Assembly (NCBI GenBank): GCA_023101885.1
Contig: JALPQD010000115.1
Coordinates: 1,929,953 to 1,993,952 of the forward strand
Source of the DNA: Typhlomys cinereus
Lineage: Eukaryota; Chordata; Mammalia; Rodentia; Platacanthomyidae
Length of the DNA stretch: 64,000 bases
Reading direction: 5' to 3'
Under the pieces are notes generated by a model. It was not told where the DNA came from and made no database searches. It worked only from the letters and a program-made list of their open reading frames with translations. Both the position numbers and the translations under genes were made by a program. Below, one piece after another: positions 12,126 to 23,272 of this stretch. The number at the start of each line of letters is the position of its first letter. Position 1 is the first letter of the stretch.

Positions 12126-12269
12126 CAAGTCAGTTCTGCAGCTCTACGGGATATTCACAACAAAGTTGTAACTAATAAGTTTGTGAATTTCCTAATTTCA
12201 TCTGAACTAAATAGAAAATAAAGTTGATTCATATAAACATTATTTATATTGGGGGTTTTCATTTGCTTC

Positions 12270-12345
12270 TTTCTTCTCTCAGTGCTGAAGATTAAACCCT
12301 AGAGCCTTGTACATGCTAGTCAAGCACACTACTATTAAGACCATG
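12270..12345 (-). repeat. ID-type SINE fragment (minus)
   Basis: Complement of an ID element: CTCAGTGCTGAAGATTAAACCCTAGAGCCTTGTACATGCTAGTCAAGCAC. Confidence 0.65.
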
Positions 12346-13064
12346 TTATTACTTTTAAGTAATTTTTAAATGTTAGCAGGCTAATTTAAATTATATAGAT
12401 ATGCTTAAAATACAAAACAGCTGATTATAGCAAAAGAAAATTAAAAACAAATAGGCCATTCTATAAATATGCCAATAAGAGGAAGCAGGTCTGAAAGTGT
12501 TTTTGGTAAGTCAAAATATAGGATTTTATTGTTCTAGAACAGTAATACAAATTCATAAATACAAGCTAGAAGTTTTAGGTTACATGGAGTATCAATTAAA
12601 GCTGGTTATTTGCCTCCTTTCTATACTGTTTTTCTTTGTGATTTAGTCTTTCTAGACTTTTAACAAGTTTTCTTTGTGGATTTTTTGATTCAATATTTCC
12701 TAAGTATATAACCTTAGGCTTATGACTTTTATACATCCACACTTCCTAATGTAAACATCAAGCAATATATTAACAAGCTGATGGACAGAATTCCAAACAT
12801 GTGAATTTTTGTAAGAAATACACAATTCTGTTGTTCTTGGATAACTTTTGTTAGCAGCAACTATAAAACATGCTTATGAGTAAAGAAAATGAGGTGGTTG
12901 GTAGTAAATAAGGAGGGAAAGGTGACTAAGGACTCAGTCCTTTGGGGAAAAAAAATCAGCGAAAGAATCCAATTGTGTCTGCAAAACAATCCTATTTAAC
13001 ATACTTCTGACTTTTTGCATCATTTACTTGAAGCCAAATGTAAATGTATATTTCTGTTTTGCAG

Positions 13065-13229
13065 AGCAAGATGGAGAAGGCATTGTAGAAACGTTAAAAG
13101 CATATGAAGATAAAATCCAGCAGTTGGAAAAAGATCTTTATTTCTATAAGAAAACCAGCAGGGATCTTAAGAAGAAACTTAAAGAACCTACAAGGGAAGC
13201 AGTTCCGTGGCAGCTAGCATTATCAGAAT
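13065..13229 (+). CDS. KIF27: KIF27 coding exon (EQDGEGIVETLKAYEDKIQQ)
   Basis: A 165-bp exon entering with two bases of a split Glu codon and leaving with one base (T) of a Tyr codon. It encodes QDGEGIVETLKAYEDKIQQL, then a basic Lys-rich stretch (FYKKTSRDLKKKLKEP) and ends WQLALSE. Acceptor TTTTGCAG, donor GTAAGA. Joined to 19582 it reads LSEYQEAGDGV, the expected family junction, so no exon is missing between them. Confidence 0.94.
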
Positions 13230-14293
13230 GTAAGATTCTCAGTGACGGTTATCACACTAATCCTCTTTAATTAGCATTTGGTGAGATCATACCTGATTTG
13301 TAATGTAATATTTCCCAACTGAAATGTTGTTCATGGTAAGACATGTCAACTTCAAATAAAGGTTGTTCCAAATAATATCTTGTGGTATAGATGTGAAGGT
13401 TAAGTCTGCCTTGAGCAGTGGATCATAAAATAAGCCTTGGTCTCTCTCTCTTGCTTCCCACCACCCATGCTGGAATGGAATGCTGGGCCTCAACACTGTT
13501 CTACTGAGTATCCCCAGCCTGGATTCATAAATCTCTGCCTGATTATCAATTGGAATATAAAATAGTGATTACAGAGCCATTTATTTCACTTCAAGTACTA
13601 ATCATAGATTGCCACTACTAACAGTAATTCTTATTAACAATTGAGAAATGTACTTGACTTCAATCTTAAAACAACACTCAAAACTGTAGGAAATTGTCAT
13701 TTATTACCTGCTATATGCCAGTGGCTTTTGTTGTCCCTAACACATTTCATCCTTAAACTGGTAGTTTAAGATTGCTGTTGTTTTCCTACTTTATAGGAAA
13801 GTCAGTTTTCTGATTACCATAAAAAAGATATGCAAAGGAGAATAGTTCAAGTAAAAGTTTTAAAAAAATATGTATATTTCTAAGATAAACCAGGTCTTCC
13901 ATAGCAGGACTTCTGGAAATTAAAAATAAGATAAAATTCATTACTAAGACAAAAAAATTAGTACCTTCGTTATTGCAGTGATTAAACATGACAAATACTC
14001 TACAAAAGTTCTCCAAAAGTAGAAGTATGACTAAAATATACAGGCTTTTTCTAAAAATATCCTATTAGTACAGCAAAGATAAGAGAAACAGAGAGAGAGA
14101 AACAGGCATGAATGTCAGTCAGTTCTCTCCTAACATGAGGTTCTGGGAATCAGATGCCAGGTGCCAGGCTTGAACACTGCTACTTTTACCCACCATACCA
14201 TCTAACCTTCTTTTGGAGATTATTCTTCTAATAATTTGAGAATAGTTTATGACAAATTGATTTTACAACCTTTTAATAATACACCTAATTTGT

Positions 14294-14815
14294 TTTTTTT
14301 TATTTTTTTTACATTTTTTTATTATTATTTCTGCTCATAACTTAATAGGTACACCGATTCCCTCCTCCCCCCGACCCCCCTGCTCCCCCTCCCCTCACCC
14401 CTCTTTCTCTATCCCCCAGTGCCTCCCCCCAAATCCCCGGAGAATCCTTTAATGTGCATGCCAGATTCTCCTCTGGGCCCTCCTCTCCGATGACGTACAA
14501 AGACCCAGTGGCATTTCCCTGAACCCTTTCCTGTGTTCCCCTTAAGCGTAGGAACACTACTGTGGCTGTCAATCCCTTGCCTCCAAGGATCTTGGTGCCT
14601 TTAGCAAATGCTAGACTTTGTGGGGTCAATAGTGTGTTGGACATTGCGCAGGGCATGCAAAGTCCAATTATGATTGCTTTGGCCCTAACTTGTGTGGAGT
14701 ATCTTGCATATCATTGCTCCTCCCATCCTTGTGCTCTTACAATCTTACCGCCCCCTCTTCCGCAAATTTCCCTGAGCTTCAGGATGGGGAGAGATTAGGC
14801 TGGCCTAGTTCTAGG
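14294..14815 (-). mobile_element. 5'-truncated L1 3' end, minus orientation, with target duplication
   Basis: On the minus strand the element runs from CTAGAACTAGGCCAGCC through the rodent L1 3'-UTR phrase TTTGCGGAAGAGGGGGCGG and a G-rich polypurine tract (14355-14440 as C-rich on +) to a poly(A), seen as poly(T) at 14293-14320. It is flanked by AATACACCTAATTTGT (14278-14293) and AATATACCTAATTTGT (14816-14831), a 16-bp target-site duplication with one mismatch. ORFs across it are spurious. Confidence 0.85.
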
Positions 14816-14991
14816 AATATACCTAATTTGTAACTTTAGAAACAACTGTTAGATAACTCAGAAGGTAAAGGTATTGAAAGAGTTCAATCTCTGGAACCCA
14901 CAGTGCAAAGAGAGAACCAACTCGTGAAAAGTTGTCTTCTAACTGCTACATGTGCACCATTATACAAATGCCTACATTTGTATAATGTACG

Positions 14992-14993
<2 letters not shown>

Positions 14994-15024
<31 letters not shown>
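14994..15024. repeat. (AC)n microsatellite
   Basis: About 15 AC units between the two inverted L1 tails; it follows GTACGCACGC. Confidence 0.95.
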
Positions 15025-15032
<8 letters not shown>

Positions 15033-15133
15033 ACACATTCAGTATTAAGTAAATAAATAAAAGTTGAATACAACTGTTTGTAAGTAGGCACATGAGATTA
15101 TAAAAAATTCAATGAAAATATGTATGTGTGTGC

Positions 15134-15675
15134 CAATCCAGAACTTCAGAGACTCTATATCAACCACCTAGAACTAGGCCAGCTTAATCTCTCCCCATCT
15201 TGAAGCTCAGGGAAATTTGCGGAAGAGGGGGCGGTAAGAGTGTAAGAGCAAAAGGATGGGAGGAGCAATGATATGTAAGATACTCCATACTAGTTAGGGC
15301 TGAAGCAATCATAATTGGACTTTGCATGCCCTGCGCATTGTCCAACACACTGTTGACCTCACAAAGTCTAGCATCTGCTAAAGGCACCAAGATCCTTGGA
15401 GGCAAAGGATTGGCAGCCACAGCAGTGTTCCTATACCTAAGGGGAACACGGGAAAGGGTTCAGGGAAATGCCACTGGGTCTTTGTACGTCATCGGAGAGG
15501 AGGGCCCAGAGGAAAATCAGGCATGCACAAGAAAGGACTCTCTGGGAATTGGGGTGGGAGGCACTGGGGGATGGGGAGGGAGAGGGGTGGGAAGGGGGAG
15601 CAGGGGGTACGGGGGGAGGAGGAGGGAGGGAGGGAACTGGTGTACCTATTAAGTTTGTATGAGCTGAAATAAAAA
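15134..15675 (+). mobile_element. 5'-truncated L1 3' end, plus orientation, with target duplication
   Basis: Same L1 3'-end sequence as the 14.3-kb copy but facing the other way, ending GTTTGTATGAGCTGAAATAAAAAAAA. It is flanked by a perfect duplication, TATGTATGTGTGTGC preceded by As (15115-15133 and 15676-15694). About 35 bp more of its 5' end is kept than in the other copy, and the two have different target duplications. They are therefore independent insertions, not one inverted duplication. Confidence 0.87.
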
Positions 15676-16206
15676 AAAATATGTATGTGTGTGCATTGGG
15701 AAGATGCATGCTGAGTATATAATAGAAGCATGATTGGCATAGTTAATTTTAGAAAGCAGTTCTATTACGTTTTTATTTGGAATGTTTATCAACTCTGTAT
15801 ATGCAGCTATTTTCAAACAGTTCATTTGACCCTCATATTCAGGATAGGCCAAGTGTCCTGTTTTGTTTGGTTTTGTTCTGTTTGGTTTTGTTTGGTTTTG
15901 TTTTGTTGAGAGAATTGAAGGTTAGAGGGACCAACTGTTATAACTAGAATAGTCATTAAAATGTGGCCTAGAGTTGTCTTAGGACATACAGACATGCAAA
16001 CCGTACCAGAGAGAGTGAACTGCTGATTTTTCAGTGTGGTGGAAGTGCTCATGGATATAACTTATGCATTAGCTTAAAATACTAAGTACAATGTGCAGCT
16101 GAAACTTTTATGTGAAACTGTACTTGCAAAAAATTTTAAAGTATACAGAGGTGTTAAGTAATAAAGAACAATTAATATGACACCACTTTAACTTTTTCAA
16201 ACCTCA

Positions 16207-16300
16207 GTTTGGGGGTTGGGAATGTATGTAGCTCAGGCGAATGATTGTGCATGTGTCCTGGGTGAAGATCTCGATTTAGTCCTCGGCACTAAAATAAGCA
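16207..16300 (+). repeat. ID-type SINE
   Basis: GGGGGTTGGGAATGTATGTAGCTCAGGCGAATGATTGTGC, then CTCGATTTAGTCCTCGGCACTAAAA: a diverged tRNA-Ala-like ID copy. Confidence 0.65.
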
Positions 16301-16894
16301 ATCCTTTCAGATTTGAGATACTTGAAAGTAGACGTCTAGTTTATAAACAGTCCTCGATGATACTGTTACATGATGCTGAGTCTACTACACTTTCTTTTAA
16401 ATGACAGCATATATGATCTTATATACTTAGGACACCTGGACCCCCTTCTTGCTCTTCAAAGAAATGAGCACAAAAACCAAACTAAATAATCACGAGTGGA
16501 GAGGTATAAGATGAGGGTAACAACTGTCTGACCAACTTTCCCAAAATATCTCGTTCTGATAATGTTCAAGATAGTTCAATGAATTTTGGGGTTTTTTTGT
16601 GTAGAAACATTTTAAATACTTTTTTGAGCTATAAGAAGTGATATATAGTCATTATAGTAAATTGTGAAAATAAAGGAAAACAGAAATATCCCCACATGCA
16701 CACCTACATTTTAACATAATTCTTTTATAATATTTTAATATATCGCCATGTTTTTAAAACATACAGTGGTGGTAATCATATTAGGGATAGAGGATTACAT
16801 CTTCTCTGAAATTGCTGGTTTAATACAATGGCATTAAATACATTTTATCTTAATTGTAAAGGTAGTAGTTCAAATATGTCAAATTTTAAGTTTC

Positions 16895-17128
16895 CTAAAA
16901 TGGCTTATGTCTTTGCCTCACAAGCAAAAGAACCTGACTGAGTTTGGATCCCCGGATCCCAAGTAAAAATTCTGGGTAGATATGGTGGAGGCCTATAGGC
17001 CCAGTCCTGAAAGGCAGAGCCTGGGAAACCCCAGAGCAAACCAAAAAGAAGGTAGAATAATCCAGGATGATTCTTGATATCACCCTTGAGCTTCATAGGC
17101 ACACACATGTAAGTGCACACACACATCC
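16895..17128 (+). repeat. Dip-like tRNA SINE, old copy
   Basis: AAATGGCTTATGTCTTTGCCTCACAAGCAAAAG, B-box area GAGTTTGGATCCCCGGATCCC, body GCAGAGCCTGGGAAACCCCAGAGCAAA, then an AC-rich end. Confidence 0.75.
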
Positions 17129-17234
17129 CTAAAATGGCTTACACACTTAATAACCAGTATCCTAGTTATATGAAACTGTCTTTATAGTTCATTCACTGGG
17201 ATGGATGGATGGATGATTGACTGATTTATTATTT

Positions 17235-17345
17235 ATTTCAATACAGGGTCTCAGCATGTTACCTAAAAATTGGCCTTGAACTCATGAGCTAAAACGATCC
17301 TCCTGCATCAGCCTCCAGAGTAGCTGGGACAATAGGTACCTACTT
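17235..17345 (-). repeat. B1 fragment (minus)
   Basis: AATACAGGGTCTCAGCATGTTACC...GATCCTCCTGCATCAGCCTCCAGAGTAGCTGGGACAATAGG is the complement of a 7SL-derived B1. Confidence 0.65.
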
Positions 17346-17659
17346 TTAATGTATTGAGTTTGGGTAGTATTCCTTTTATTGTATATTTTTATACTTTTTA
17401 GATTTGTATATTTTGAATATTTTCAAATAACAGAAAAATTAATCTTTTGAGTAAAATATTTTGGCAACTTAGAGGTCATGCCTCTTTTGTAGTAAATGTA
17501 TTTCTTAACATATTTTAGGAGGTAAAGTCCATCCACTTATACGAACGTGTAATCTCTACTTCAGTATTTAAAACTATCCTTACAGCAACTTAAATTTATT
17601 GTCAAACTATAGATGAATATGGCAGAGTCAGAAGATCTGAGTTGGAATCCTAACTTTTT

Positions 17660-17745
17660 TCCCCCTTTTCTGTGGTATTAGGAATCAATCATAGGGCCAC
17701 AGACATGCTCAATGAGGGCTGAGTTACATTCCCAGCCCTGAAATC
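17660..17745 (-). repeat. ID-type SINE (minus)
   Basis: TGTGGTATTAGGAATCAATCATAGGGCCACAGACATGCTCAATGAGGGC is the complement of a diverged ID element. Confidence 0.6.
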
Positions 17746-18249
17746 CTAACTTCTTTTACTCTTTGTGAGCTTGGGATAATTAATCTTTCCCTAGTTTGTT
17801 TCCTCAATTCTAAAATTCTGGAAGAGGAAACGCTGCTGTGATGAAGAAAGCCAGTGGGCGTGGCGTGCCTTAGCAGGGAGCATCTCCTGCCTTCACGTAG
17901 GATTTTTAAGACTAAGACGCCTGGCTCTCTTCAGATACTGTGACCTGGGCAACAGGACTCTCAAAGCTTCCCAGTGTCTGTAATGTTCAACAAACTTTAG
18001 GAGCCAGTATTTAATGTCAGCTTTATATCTGCAGTGCTTCCATGTGAGGAGCCATGTCATTTGTTAATTCAGTTTTGTTGTTTGTTTGTTTTGTTTGTTT
18101 CATTTTGTTGTGGTTTTGAGAGACTTCAAAATCAAAAAGTCGGTTCTGATTACTTGTGTTTTGTGCTTTGCTTTGTTTCATTTTGTTTCCTTAACACCTT
18201 GGGATCAAACCCAGGACTTTGCAAAGTCAGTTGTTTCAAACCCAAGATT

Positions 18250-18474
18250 GGGGCTGGAGAGATGGCTCAGAGGCTAAGACTCTGCCTTCATAACAGAAAA
18301 ACCTGAGTTCAGATCCCAGGTCCCACAAAAACTACCAACCAGAAAGGCCTGCACTTCTGGCCCTAGTGGGCAGAGCCTGAGAAATCTCAGAACAAAGCAA
18401 AAGAAAGTAGAAGCAATCCAGGATGATTCCTAAAGTCGCCTTTGGTCCTCCACAGGGTCACACAGTGCCCACTG

Positions 18475-18517
<43 letters not shown>

Positions 18518-18545
18518 ATAATGATGATTATTATTATTGTTATTA
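18250..18545 (+). repeat. Dip-like tRNA SINE
   Basis: Well-preserved head GGGCTGGAGAGATGGCTCAGAGGCTAAGACTCTGCC, B box GAGTTCAGATCCCAGGTCCC, body CAGAGCCTGAGAAATCTCAGAACAAAGC, then (AG)n at 18480-18511 where other copies have (AC)n, and an AT-rich tail. Confidence 0.85.
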
Positions 18546-19035
18546 AAATTTTTAAATCCAAAATTATAAACTAGAGTGCACAGGAATCGAAAGCCAAAGT
18601 GAGCAGGTGGGGCCTGTAACAGTTGTCTACGTGCATATCTGCTATAGCTGTACAAATTGTTAGCCCTTGCCATTTTTCTAAAAATAGTAAAGGTCAAATT
18701 TGTATTTTTATATAAAACTTCCTAATTCATAAAATTTGGGTCAAATATTAACATTAGGCTAAGTAAAACATATGTATAGGCCAAGTTTGGCATAAGTGCT
18801 GCCAGTGTGCAGTCTGTTATCAAATTTAATCTTCACAAAAGCAAAAGTATACTGAGCATTTGTTAACAAATGTTAAAATTGGATTTTGTGATCTAGCATA
18901 ACATTATGACTTGAAGACTTACATAGTTTTAGCTTTTAATTCACTATAGTCACTCTTTCTAGGGGGGTTTCCATCACTGAGGGGTATGCTTTAGTCTCCA
19001 TTTTGATGGTGGAAGTTGTATGTTCCAATTTTTTC

Positions 19036-19110
19036 TTCCGGTGATGCTGGGAATTGAACCTAGGGCTTTGTGTATGATTTGCAAGTGTTGAACCACAGTG
19101 GGTGACTCAT
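19036..19110 (-). repeat. ID-type SINE (minus)
   Basis: GGTGATGCTGGGAATTGAACCTAGGGCTTTGTGTATGATTTGCAAGTG is the complement of an ID element. Confidence 0.65.
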
Positions 19111-19581
19111 GATGGTAGAAGTTGTACTACATACCCCAGAGTACATTTGAATAACATATAGGGTGGGCTAACCAAGACCAGATTTTCATCCATGTGATAC
19201 CAAGTCCCTAAAGGGTGCCTGGGGACACGGGGCAGAGCCAGTGTTCTCCAGAGCTGGCTTTACTGAACCTGGATTTAGAATTCACAGGTAAGAAGCCATG
19301 CAGAGGAGACATATCCAAAGGCATCAGGGAGACTCAAAGCACTTCTGGGGTTCTGGAGAACCAGATCACTTAGCTATTCACATTGCAAGATGTCCGCAAA
19401 GGAATCAGGAATGATTCACAGTCACGTATCTGTTTGTCTGAAAAAAAAATCATTAGACAAAATACCGAGGAGCACCATGCATGCTGAGTGATAATAATGT
19501 GGTTATGGCAGGATATTCTGATCAAAATACTTGGCTTTGAAGAAATACTCTCTCAGTTTTTGCCTGTGGGCTTCTTTTTAG

Positions 19582-20060
19582 ATCAAGAGGCTGGCGATGG
19601 AGTCCTGAGCTGGGAAGAGGCAGGTATGCTGTCTGAAGAGCTGAAATGGGCATCTAGAACTCAGAGTGCAAAACTCAGTGGAAGAGAAAGAGAAGCAGAT
19701 GATTCTGCAAGCAGCAGAAGAACCCAACCGGAGCCTGGGAAGTTTTGGGAGGATGACCCCAGCTCACGTCCAGCTTCCAGCTCTGCAGCACCTCCCAGTG
19801 GACAGTCGTTCAGCAATGTGCATGACAGAGAGGAAAAGCCGTTTTTACTGTCGCACCTTCAGCCATCACCCCAGAGTCAGCCCATGAGAAATGTGGGACA
19901 GCTGCATGATGGCAAGCCTGTCAGATTGTGCCGCAAAGAATTACGTCAGATTTCTTCTTTAGAGCTATCGTTGCGACGTTCCAGTCTGGGAGCTGGAGTT
20001 AGATCAATGACTACTGATTCCATTGAAGTTTCTGGGAAACCGACTGACTTAACAACGTAG
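19582..20060 (+). CDS. KIF27: KIF27 last coding exon and C terminus
   Basis: Enters with two bases completing the split Tyr codon and codes for 158 residues plus TAG at 20058-20060. The start QEAGDGVLSWEEAGMLSEEL and the end match KIF27 C termini as I remember them: CRKELRQISSLELSLRRSSL, then a final DSIEVSGKPTDLTT. The middle is Ser/Pro/Gln-rich and low in predicted structure (SSRPASSSAAPPSGQSF, LQPSPQSQPMRN), diverged from the human linker. The basic CRKELRQIS...LSLRRSSLG block is the most conserved piece and could be a binding or phosphorylation motif; that is inference. An open frame extends upstream to 19488, but the acceptor at 19580-19581 and the junction phase set the exon start. Confidence 0.94.
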
Positions 20061-20067
20061 GCGTAAC

Positions 20068-20090
20068 AATAAAACTTTCAGTAGATAAGT
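20068..20090 (+). terminator. KIF27: Candidate KIF27 polyadenylation signal
   Basis: AATAAA at 20068-20073 starts 7 bases after the stop codon and is the only canonical signal I see in the following 400 bp. If used, the 3' UTR would be only about 25-35 nt. The downstream sequence (TAGATAAGTAAATAGATTCATTTTTC) has no strong GT-rich element, so a more distal site is possible. Confidence 0.5.
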
Positions 20091-20862
20091 AAATAGATTC
20101 ATTTTTCTAACTTATAAATTTAAAGCTAAAGCTTACTTACTCTTCACTCAGGAAAAAATGGAGAGAATTGACCAATCTTTTTCTATGCTATAGAGATACA
20201 TATTTTCTACTGTATGTTTTGGGAGTTTTACACTTCCATATACACATATTTTTCAATCTTTGATAATATTTAGCTATTTCTACTTTTAAATATGCTTAAA
20301 TTCTTTTCTAAGCATATATTTGCTTCATTTTTTTCAGGTATATTTGAAAAACAAGTTAAGAAAAACAGCCTTAAGTTATATATTATTATATAACATAAAT
20401 ATATGAGTACATTATAACTTTTAAGCGTATTGCTGTTTTTAAAAGATTCAACTCAATATTTTTGTGTCGGGGGCTCGCCTGTTGTATATGTTCTGGCATA
20501 GATGGAGCTTTTGCCCAGATGAAGCATGTGGGCTAAGACAGCCTGTCAAGTTTCTGGGCTGAGAATGAGTTACAGTCTTTGGAGTTCACAGAAGTTGAGT
20601 GGTCAGTCTTAACTTTCAAAACCTGGTCTCTCTTATTTTTTCTGGAATTATTTTTATGTTTGCTAACATAATAGAATGCAAGCTTTGCCTTTATCCTCAA
20701 TGCTCCACATTGGCTCTCATATGCTGCCAAAACTGAGAGAAACAAGCTGTTCCGTGGAACAAGGAAACAATTACAGAATAACATTCAAGCACTGCAACAT
20801 TCCAAGGTCAAGAACACTGGCTCTGACCAGTATGTCTGTAAAGCATGAAGTTCATGCCTCAC

Positions 20863-20864
<2 letters not shown>

Positions 20865-20899
<35 letters not shown>

Positions 20900-20920
20900 A
20901 AGGGAGAGAGAGAGAGAAAT
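20865..20920. repeat. (GA)n microsatellite
   Basis: AGAGAG tract with a few interruptions (GGGAGAAAGGG). The minus-strand ORF reading LSLSLS is spurious. Confidence 0.95.
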
Positions 20921-21529
20921 TACTGATAGGTTTAAATTAGACTTTTCTCGACAGCCTGCTTCATCAAGTTTTTCAATCCAACAGAGGGTGGTAAATATAT
21001 AGATGAAATTTTTACTAAAAATTTCCTTTGAGTTTTTCTTGCTCAAAAATCTCATACAATGTTTAGGGTCCGCGGCAGTTTGCCCACTAGTTCTTTTCCA
21101 TTGTATTTTTGTGTCATAGGCTACAACCTATTATAATAACCTGAGGTGTTATTTTACTACTTTTCCAAATTTCCACTTGTAAACCAAAAACTGAGGTCAT
21201 TAGACCCACAGCTGAGGGCAGACAGCAGCACCTTGACTTGCAGATGCTCTGTCAGCAAGGGCCGCCCACATCCTCAGTGGCTCGACACTGCAGCTCACAG
21301 GCCTCCTCCTTTTCATCCCTGCCTGCTGGCCTGACCACTCCACAGTGGTCTCTTGTCCTACTACTAAAAAACAATGGTACTAAAACTGATTTACATTATA
21401 GGGTTAGTAGATCTCTGCAGACTCCCTGGGAAAAGAACAGATGTCACACTACCCAGCAGACCAACCTAAGTTTCAAACAACTGATTTGCAAATTAAGTTG
21501 AAATTTTGGTTTTTATTTATTTTTTAAAT

Positions 21530-21718
21530 ATTTTATTTATTTGAGGGATGGGAAGAGAGAGAAGAGGAAGAGGGAGGAGAGAGAAAAAGGTACGGATGCA
21601 GAAGGCAGAGGACAGCTCTGAGAAGTCCCCTGCCACTGGCTAGGCTGCAAAAATGGAGTTCAGGTCGCCAGGTTTTCCAGCCAGCACTTTGACCTGCTGA
21701 TCCATCTCACCTAGCCAG
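21530..21718 (-). repeat. B4-like SINE (minus)
   Basis: TTATTTATTTGAGGGATGGGAAGAGAGAG at the left is the tail; GGCAGAGGACAGCTCTGAGAAGTCCCC and the head CCTGCTGATCCATCTCACCTAGCC follow. Similar to the copies at 1.9, 23.1 and 45.0 kb. Confidence 0.6.
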
Positions 21719-22422
21719 AAAATATTAGGGAATACTGGAAGTTATATTCTAGTTTGAAGCTAGTCTTTTTACCCTTTGGTGTGTGTATATGTGTGTATTA
21801 GTCTCATAGCAAAAAAAAAAAAGTGCCTTCAACAAAGCATAAGAGTTATGCATTTATTAGTGAGTATGTATTCATTCATGAAGGTGCTAATTGTAAAGTA
21901 CTTATAACATAAGTAATGTGCTATGATTTAGTTATAAGCAATCCATACAGGAATGTATTCTGATGTAAGAATTCTGCTTGTCCAAGAAATTAAAACATTT
22001 GTTTCACCTGTGGAAATATAATTTTTTTTGCCAAAGCCTATATACATGGATGTAGAAATACCTGCACAAATGGGAAAGCTAAGATTCTTGTGAAGAAAAA
22101 CTGTTATCTGAGATTTAAAATATATTTTAGGCATACAGCAAAAGAAATGTAAACACTTCACTAGCGACACAGGAAAAGCTACATAAAACTACAGTGATTT
22201 CATTTGATAACACATTCAATTAATTGCTAACAAGGATTCTTTTCTTTTGGATTAAATGTCCTACATTTGCTTTCACAGATTTTTACTCAGGTACTCAAAC
22301 ATGTATATGTAATGCCCCAAATAATATATTCTAAATGTAAACTGTGTGTCATCCTTACAAAGGAAACGAAAACAACATTCTTCCTCCCCAGAATAAAAAC
22401 AATTACTTTTTGTCATTATATT

Positions 22423-22426
<4 letters not shown>

Positions 22427-22464
<38 letters not shown>

Positions 22465-22740
22465 ACGCTCACTCATGAATGTGCCAGTGGAGGACAAAGG
22501 TAATGTAAGGACTCTTCCCTCTTTGCATTCATCTAATTTTTTGAGAGCAGGTCTCTCACTGATCCCGAAACTGACTGTTTAGGCAAGGCTGCCTGGACAG
22601 TGAGACCCTAGAGCTGCCTATAACCAGTGTCCTGGGTTATAGTTATGCTGCGCCACACCTGAGTTTCACGTGGATGCTGAGCAGGTGCTTGTGCTTGTGC
22701 AGCAAACAGTTCACCCACAGAGGCATCTCCCCAGGCCTCC
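22427..22740 (-). repeat. B4-like SINE with (GT)n tail (minus)
   Basis: (GT)n at 22427-22461, then GTGCCAGTGGAGGACAAAGG...TCTCTCACTGATCC and a final CCCACAGAGGCATCTCCCCAGGCC head. Confidence 0.6.
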
Positions 22741-23064
22741 TGTTAGCACACTTACCTCCACACATATGTATGTCTAACATGTACACATGTCCATGATAAT
22801 ATATACATTATACCTACATTTGAAATGTTTGGAAATTTTTTATGGCTCTTCATTTATTGTCCTACAACTCAGCATTTAAAAGTAACAGAGTTGTATAATC
22901 TATAAGTATGGGAATCAATGAAAACACTTTACCCCACCTACCTCCTTGTGCTTGAGGATCAACTTCAAACCTTGGGCAAGCCAGGTAGGTGATCTATACT
23001 GAACTACACTCACAACCCACTTTGTCTTTGCTTGATTTCTGTTGTATGCTTTTTAAATTTTGAT

Positions 23065-23272
23065 AGAGAAGAAAAGACTTACGGAGAGAGGAGAGAAAGA
23101 CGAGAAGTGGGTCTTGCCACATGCCAAAATGCATGAACTGTGCGGAGGCCAAAGGATGACTTCTAGAAGTCAATGGTTTTCTCCTTCCACCACGTAGGCT
23201 CCAGAGATCAGACTTCAAGTCACCAGTTTTGTGCACAGGCACCTTTACCAGCGAAGCCAACTCACCAGTCCC
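23065..23272 (-). repeat. B4-like SINE (minus)
   Basis: Tail-side GAGAGGAGAGAAAGACGAG, then GCGGAGGCCAAAGGATGACTTCTAGAAGTCAATGG and CACCACGTAGGCTCCAGAGATCAGACTTCAAGTC, ending CGAAGCCAACTCACCAGTCCC. Confidence 0.6.

Larger units (their letters stand above)
10995..13064 (+). other. KIF27: KIF27 intron, about 2.1 kb
   Basis: Holds an (ATT)n microsatellite (11818-11860), a B4-like SINE (11910-12125) and an ID fragment on the minus strand (12270-12345). The rest is AT-rich without recognisable content. Acceptor TTTTGCAG at 13057-13064. Confidence 0.85.
13230..19581 (+). other. KIF27: KIF27 last intron, about 6.35 kb
   Basis: Carries two opposite-facing L1 tails (14294-14815 and 15134-15675) with an (AC)n between them, ID pieces, two Dip-like SINEs and a B1-like piece. 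The stretches 13270-14270, 15700-16200, 16310-16890 and 18550-19010 show nothing I recognise. Acceptor TTTTTAG at 19575-19581. Confidence 0.85.

Noticed and set aside
14342..15740. Several ORFs of 60-108 aa in mirror-image pairs
   Set aside because: They translate the two inverted L1 3'-UTR copies; the same peptide appears from both, as expected for repeats.
19488..19581. Open frame upstream of the last KIF27 exon
   Set aside because: It precedes the acceptor TTTTTAG and does not match KIF27; the junction phase fits only 19582.
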